Assembly: GCA_964425255.1 (NCBI GenBank)
Contig: CAYRMV010000138.1
Coordinates: 1-8,701, forward strand
DNA length: 8,701 nucleotides
Direction: 5' to 3'
Origin: CAYRMV01 sp964425255
Lineage (GTDB): Bacteria; Bacteroidota; Bacteroidia; Flavobacteriales_D; Crocinitomicaceae
Of this stretch, positions 5,528 through 8,701 are shown piece by piece (position 1 is the first letter of the stretch; the number at the start of each line of letters is the position of its first letter). Position numbers and translations under genes: made by a program. Below the pieces are notes generated by a model that had not been told where the DNA came from, did no database searches, and saw only the letters and a program-made list of their open reading frames with translations.

Positions 5528-7375
5528 TTATTCAAATACTTCGTACACTACGGGTTTTTCAAAGTATACTTCTTGTTTAGATGGATTCCAAATGTACACA
5601 TGCAAACGGTCGTTGGATTCATAGTTTTCAGGAATTGGACAAGCTAGAAATCCTTTGTTTTGCTTGTTTTTCAACTGATTCATGTTTTGAGCCATATAAT
5701 AAAACGGATCTCCATTTTCCCGTTGAACCATTTTTCCATCTCGTTCCAAAACGGCAACTAAATTCAATTCAGTCATTTTAGTTGAGTCTACCTGACATTC
5801 AATCAGAAAATAGGCTGCTTCAGCTGATTTTTTACTTAAAGAGATGTAAATGTGTCCAATAAATTCTTCAGACGAATTTACTTGTTTCGGGAAGGTGTTT
5901 TCGGGTAGAATTCTTTTTTTGACAAGTAAAGGATCTGCGGATTTTTTGTTTTTGGAGAAAAGGTAAAATCCACTGTTAAAATACATGTTTCCATTTTCGA
6001 TCGTTGGATAATGTGATCGAATGACTTCTAAGAATTGAGGCAAGAAAAAACTATTTGTCCATTGAAACAAGACATACGGTTTGTTGCTTGATGAAATTCG
6101 TTCTTCAATTTCGCGCACATTTTCTGTTGTTCCCCAAGAAGTGATGGCTTCGTTTAATCGGATTGGGTAATAAAAATTCAGGTAGTCGACATTCATCGAG
6201 CTAGAAATAATTTCGATTGAATCAGGAGGAATCGATTGAAAAATGTTATTTGCTTCATTGCCCAATTCTCTGAAAACACCAAAATGAACCGGTTTTGAAA
6301 AGTCTTTAACAAAAAGTGTGCTTCCAACAAGATAAAAGCAAAAAAGAAGTCCTGCTAATGTGGTTTGAAGTGGTGTTCGATTGAAATAGGGTGATATTCC
6401 CCAAAAGAAAAATGGCAACACAAACAACATGGCGACATCTCTAGTGATTGGAGTGAAGTAAATGGAAATTAAGAAAGTACTGATTCCAATAAAAAGACTT
6501 AAAAACAGAAAAAAACGTGTTTCGACACTTCCTTTTTGTGTGAAAAAACCAGTTAAAGTAATAATTGACAGAATACTTACTAAAAACCAATCTTCATTGA
6601 AAAATTGAAAGAAAAATGCAGCAAACCAATTGATTTCTGGTTTTGCAACCCAACCCAGTCCGCCAGCGTGAAGGTGGTGCCAAGTGACTTGAAAATGAGG
6701 TAAAAAACAAAGTGCAGCTGTAAGCCCAATTCCAATCCAAGTCAACCATTTTTTTCGAGGAAGTAAAATAATAAAAGTTACGCCAAAAATTCCAGCGACC
6801 AAAAAAGCGAAATAATGAGACAACATGGCGCCTAAAAAGCCGATGACAATCCAAACATTACGCCAAGCGAACGGTTTTTCTTGAACACGAAATTGCAAAC
6901 TTTGATACACCAAAATCAAGATGAAGAACGTCCCCGAATTATAAGGTCTTGCAAAAACCGTGTGCATAATAGGGAAAAACAAAAAGCTATATACAATCAA
7001 ATAGAGCCAAGTTCCTGATTGAGAAAAGAATTTTTTCCCGATGAGGTAGATGAGTGACACATTGGCTATAAAAAAGAGCAAGCTTGGAAATCGAATTGAC
7101 CATTCGGAATCACCAAAAATTTGGATCCAAAACCAAAGAAAAACTTGGTACAAACCAGGATGCATATCTCCAGTTTGAATGCCTTTGTACCAGAGTTCAT
7201 TCCACGAAATGTTTACAGCACGATGCCATGCACTAAGTTCGTCGTTCGAAAGGCCATGAAAAAAAATGAATGCAATACGAAAGATCAATCCTGCTGTTAA
7301 AAGCAAGATAAACCATCGATTGTCTTGAACAAAAGATTGAAATCGATTAATAAATCTCTTGACGGATGCGCTCAT
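5528..7375 (-). CDS. GT-C (PMT/ArnT-like) membrane glycosyltransferase
   Basis: The 615-residue protein has about ten transmembrane helices in residues 20-355 and a soluble C-terminal part of about 250 residues. The first extracytoplasmic loop has FFHGLSNDELSAWHRA, with the acidic pair Asp45-Glu46 typical of GT-C catalytic loops. DMHPGLYQVFLWFW (70-83) and FARPYN (141-146) also match the dolichyl-phosphate-mannose-protein mannosyltransferase family 2 (PMT_2, GT39/GT83-like). Such enzymes move a sugar from a polyprenyl-phosphate carrier to protein or lipid on the outer side of the inner membrane. Donor and acceptor cannot be read from the sequence. The ATG at 7375 lies inside the rlmB end, a 29-base overlap, and there is no later Met that would keep the first helix. 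Probably transcribed from the osmC promoter. Confidence 0.85.
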   Translation of the reverse strand: MSASVKRFINRFQSFVQDNRWFILLLTAGLIFRIAFIFFHGLSNDELSAWHRAVNISWNELWYKGIQTGDMHPGLYQVFLWFWIQIFGDSEWSIRFPSLLFFIANVSLIYLIGKKFFSQSGTWLYLIVYSFLFFPIMHTVFARPYNSGTFFILILVYQSLQFRVQEKPFAWRNVWIVIGFLGAMLSHYFAFLVAGIFGVTFIILLPRKKWLTWIGIGLTAALCFLPHFQVTWHHLHAGGLGWVAKPEINWFAAFFFQFFNEDWFLVSILSIITLTGFFTQKGSVETRFFLFLSLFIGISTFLISIYFTPITRDVAMLFVLPFFFWGISPYFNRTPLQTTLAGLLFCFYLVGSTLFVKDFSKPVHFGVFRELGNEANNIFQSIPPDSIEIISSSMNVDYLNFYYPIRLNEAITSWGTTENVREIEERISSSNKPYVLFQWTNSFFLPQFLEVIRSHYPTIENGNMYFNSGFYLFSKNKKSADPLLVKKRILPENTFPKQVNSSEEFIGHIYISLSKKSAEAAYFLIECQVDSTKMTELNLVAVLERDGKMVQRENGDPFYYMAQNMNQLKNKQNKGFLACPIPENYESNDRLHVYIWNPSKQEVYFEKPVVYEVFE

Positions 7376-8141
7376 ACAACATCATTCCAGTTGCAACACC
7401 TACATTGAGGGAGGAAATTGCTCCTTTCATCGGAATTTTTGCTTTGATATCGGCTAATTTCAATAAATCAGGACTCACACCATCTTCTTCTGAACCCATG
7501 ATGATCGCAACGGATCCACGTAAGTTCACTTCGTGAAGTGGAACAGCAGATTTTTCGGTTGCAGCAACGATACGAATACCCGATTGCTGAAGATAAAATA
7601 AACTGTCTTTAAATACATCGCTTTTACAAACCGGAATTCGATTCAAAGCGCCAGCTGATGTTTTGATTGCGTCTGCAGATGCTTGAACAGATCCACGACT
7701 AGGAATTACAATAGCATCCACTCCCATACATTCGGCAGTACGAGCAATGGCGCCAAAGTTGCGCACATCTGTTAATCGATCTAGAAATAAGAAACAAGGT
7801 TTTTTTCCTTCTTCCAAATATTGATCACACAATTCTTCTACTTTATGGTAACTGATTGGTGAACTAAATGCAACGACTCCTTGGTGATTTCCTTGCGTAA
7901 GTTTGTTGATTTTTTCAGCAGGAACAAATTGAATGGCGAAATTTTTTCCAGCAGTTTCTTCTTTCAACTGATAAAAATGTTCTTTTTGAATGCCTTTTTG
8001 AATCAAAATTTTATTGATTTCTTGACCTGATCGAATCGCTTCAATCACCGCATGAACTCCGAAAATAATGTCTTTCGCCTCGCGAAAAAAGGGTTTGTTA
8101 GCTTGTTCTTCTCGCTGACTTCTTTTTTTATATGAATCCAT
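7347..8141 (-). CDS. rlmB: 23S rRNA 2'-O-ribose methyltransferase of the TrmH/SpoU family, probably RlmB
   Basis: RlmB methylates the 2'-OH of G2251 (E. coli numbering) in the 23S rRNA P-loop, using S-adenosylmethionine. The 264-residue protein has an L30e-like N-terminal RNA-binding domain (about 24-95, starting IIFGVHAVIEAI) and a C-terminal SPOUT knot domain. Motif 1 is LDRLTDVRNFGAIARTA (120-136, with Asn128 and Arg134), motif 2 is IIMGSEEDGVS (213-223), and motif 3 is IPMKGAISSLNVGVATG (236-252). These match RlmB, although other TrmH-family tRNA or rRNA enzymes share them, so the exact target is inference. The first 22 residues are a basic, polar extension. It starts 11 bases after osmC and ends within the glycosyltransferase start. 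Confidence 0.92.
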   Translation of the reverse strand: MDSYKKRSQREEQANKPFFREAKDIIFGVHAVIEAIRSGQEINKILIQKGIQKEHFYQLKEETAGKNFAIQFVPAEKINKLTQGNHQGVVAFSSPISYHKVEELCDQYLEEGKKPCFLFLDRLTDVRNFGAIARTAECMGVDAIVIPSRGSVQASADAIKTSAGALNRIPVCKSDVFKDSLFYLQQSGIRIVAATEKSAVPLHEVNLRGSVAIIMGSEEDGVSPDLLKLADIKAKIPMKGAISSLNVGVATGMMLYERIRQEIY

Positions 8142-8152
8142 TTTGTTCTTAA

Positions 8153-8557
8153 TTAATAGTGAAACTCAAATTCAACCTCGACATTGTTTCCCAAGGTATG
8201 CGCTACAGGACAAGCTTTTCCAGCTGCGATCACTTTTTGAGCTGTTTTTTCATCGTACTTATTTCCTCTCAAATCCATGGAAAGGATGATTTTTTCAATT
8301 CTTCTTGGAGAAGCTGCCATGATTTTAGTCACAGATGCTTCTGCATGTTCAAACGAAATTCCGTGATTTGCACAATAAATCCCCATGATTGTCATCATAC
8401 ATGAAGCATAAGCTGTAGCCACAAGATCGGTTGGTGAAAATGCCTCGCCTTTTCCATTGTTGTCAACAGGGGCATCGGTAATTATTTTTTGACCAGATGC
8501 GAGGTGTGTGCATTCTGTACGAAGATTGCCTTGATAAACGACTTGAGATGTGATCAT
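8153..8557 (-). CDS. OsmC-family thiol peroxidase-like protein
   Basis: The 134-residue protein belongs to the OsmC/Ohr superfamily, small cytosolic dimers that reduce organic hydroperoxides. The two conserved cysteines are present: Cys53 in AYASCMMT on the long central helix, and Cys116 in KACPVAHTL. Glu38 in GKGEAFSPTDL is the usual conserved acid. The GKACPVAHTL form resembles the YhfA-like branch more than classical OsmC or Ohr, so the true substrate is uncertain. It is the first gene of the osmC-rlmB-glycosyltransferase run, with a -7 box 28 bases upstream of the ATG at 8557. Nothing suggests peroxide-responsive control. Confidence 0.92.
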   Translation of the reverse strand: MITSQVVYQGNLRTECTHLASGQKIITDAPVDNNGKGEAFSPTDLVATAYASCMMTIMGIYCANHGISFEHAEASVTKIMAASPRRIEKIILSMDLRGNKYDEKTAQKVIAAGKACPVAHTLGNNVEVEFEFHY

Positions 8558-8585
8558 GAAATGTAAATTTGCTTGAAATCGAGTA

Positions 8586-8593
8586 CAAAGGTA
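8586..8593 (-). promoter_or_regulatory. -7 box (TACCTTTG) of the osmC-rlmB run
   Basis: The minus strand reads TACCTTTG, identical to the XRE gene's -7 box and at the same 28-base distance from its ATG. A TTG (8611-8609) sits 15 bases further upstream, which is short for a -33 element. The 14-bp palindrome of the XRE promoter is not present here. Confidence 0.5.
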
Positions 8594-8666
8594 GGAATAA
8601 ATAGTTTACAAGTATTGGTACTACTTCATCGTGCGATTCGAATTGTCAAGCATCCATGTAAAAGCA

Positions 8667-8701
8667 GATATTTGTATAACCAAAAACAAAAAAATGCAAT
8701 T
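8667..8701 (+). other. Possible start of a plus-strand gene at the right edge
   Basis: GATATTTG (8667-8674) differs by one base from TAnnTTTG, with a TTG 21 bases upstream (8643-8645). An A-rich leader then leads to an ATG at 8694, followed by only five bases of possible coding sequence. This looks like the start of a gene divergent from osmC, but the window ends before it can be tested. Confidence 0.3.

Noticed and set aside
6594..6854. 86-codon minus-strand ORF inside the glycosyltransferase
   Set aside because: It is a shifted frame of the membrane region, rich in Phe, Trp and Ser as expected from such a shadow.

Overview
The window reads as a low-GC Bacteroidota chromosome segment, probably Flavobacteriales-like. 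The evidence is the promoter style (several -7 boxes matching TAnnTTTG and no clear Shine-Dalgarno sites), A-rich start contexts, and gene families typical of that phylum: a SiaB/SiaC pair, an XRE-pentapeptide regulator, and Bacteroidota-like Upp and YjjG. I cannot fix the genus. It is mostly ordinary chromosome with short intergenic gaps (the largest is 244 bases), and I see no mobile element, CRISPR array, tRNA or rRNA.

Left part, minus strand: an MFS transporter (21-1214); a broken regulator made of an XRE helix-turn-helix ORF (1501-1782) and a pentapeptide-repeat ORF (1250-1513) in a different frame; then the operon siaB-siaC-coaE (3451 down to 1920). The first 54 bases do not fit the rest. 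On the plus strand they encode a MutY motif with high GC and proteobacterial-style codons, and they run antisense into the end of the MFS gene, so the left edge is a chimeric junction.

Middle, plus strand: upp (3696-4343), a small basic membrane protein (4364-4825) and a YjjG-type pyrimidine nucleotidase (4825-5526) form a tight operon with a pyrimidine theme. A 244-base divergent intergenic region separates it from siaB.

Right part, minus strand: osmC (8557), rlmB (8141) and a GT-C/PMT-type membrane glycosyltransferase (7375) are probably co-transcribed, with an 11-base gap and then a 29-base overlap. The glycosyltransferase converges on yjjG with one base between the stop codons. At the right edge a plus-strand gene may begin at 8694.

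The most notable signals are the foreign mutY fragment at the left edge, the internally collapsed XRE-pentapeptide gene, and the control region of that gene: a perfect 14-bp palindrome over the -7 box and a 21-bp tandem repeat just upstream. No clearly new multi-gene system is visible; the nearest to an open question is the SiaB/SiaC phosphoswitch without its usual partners and coupled to coaE.
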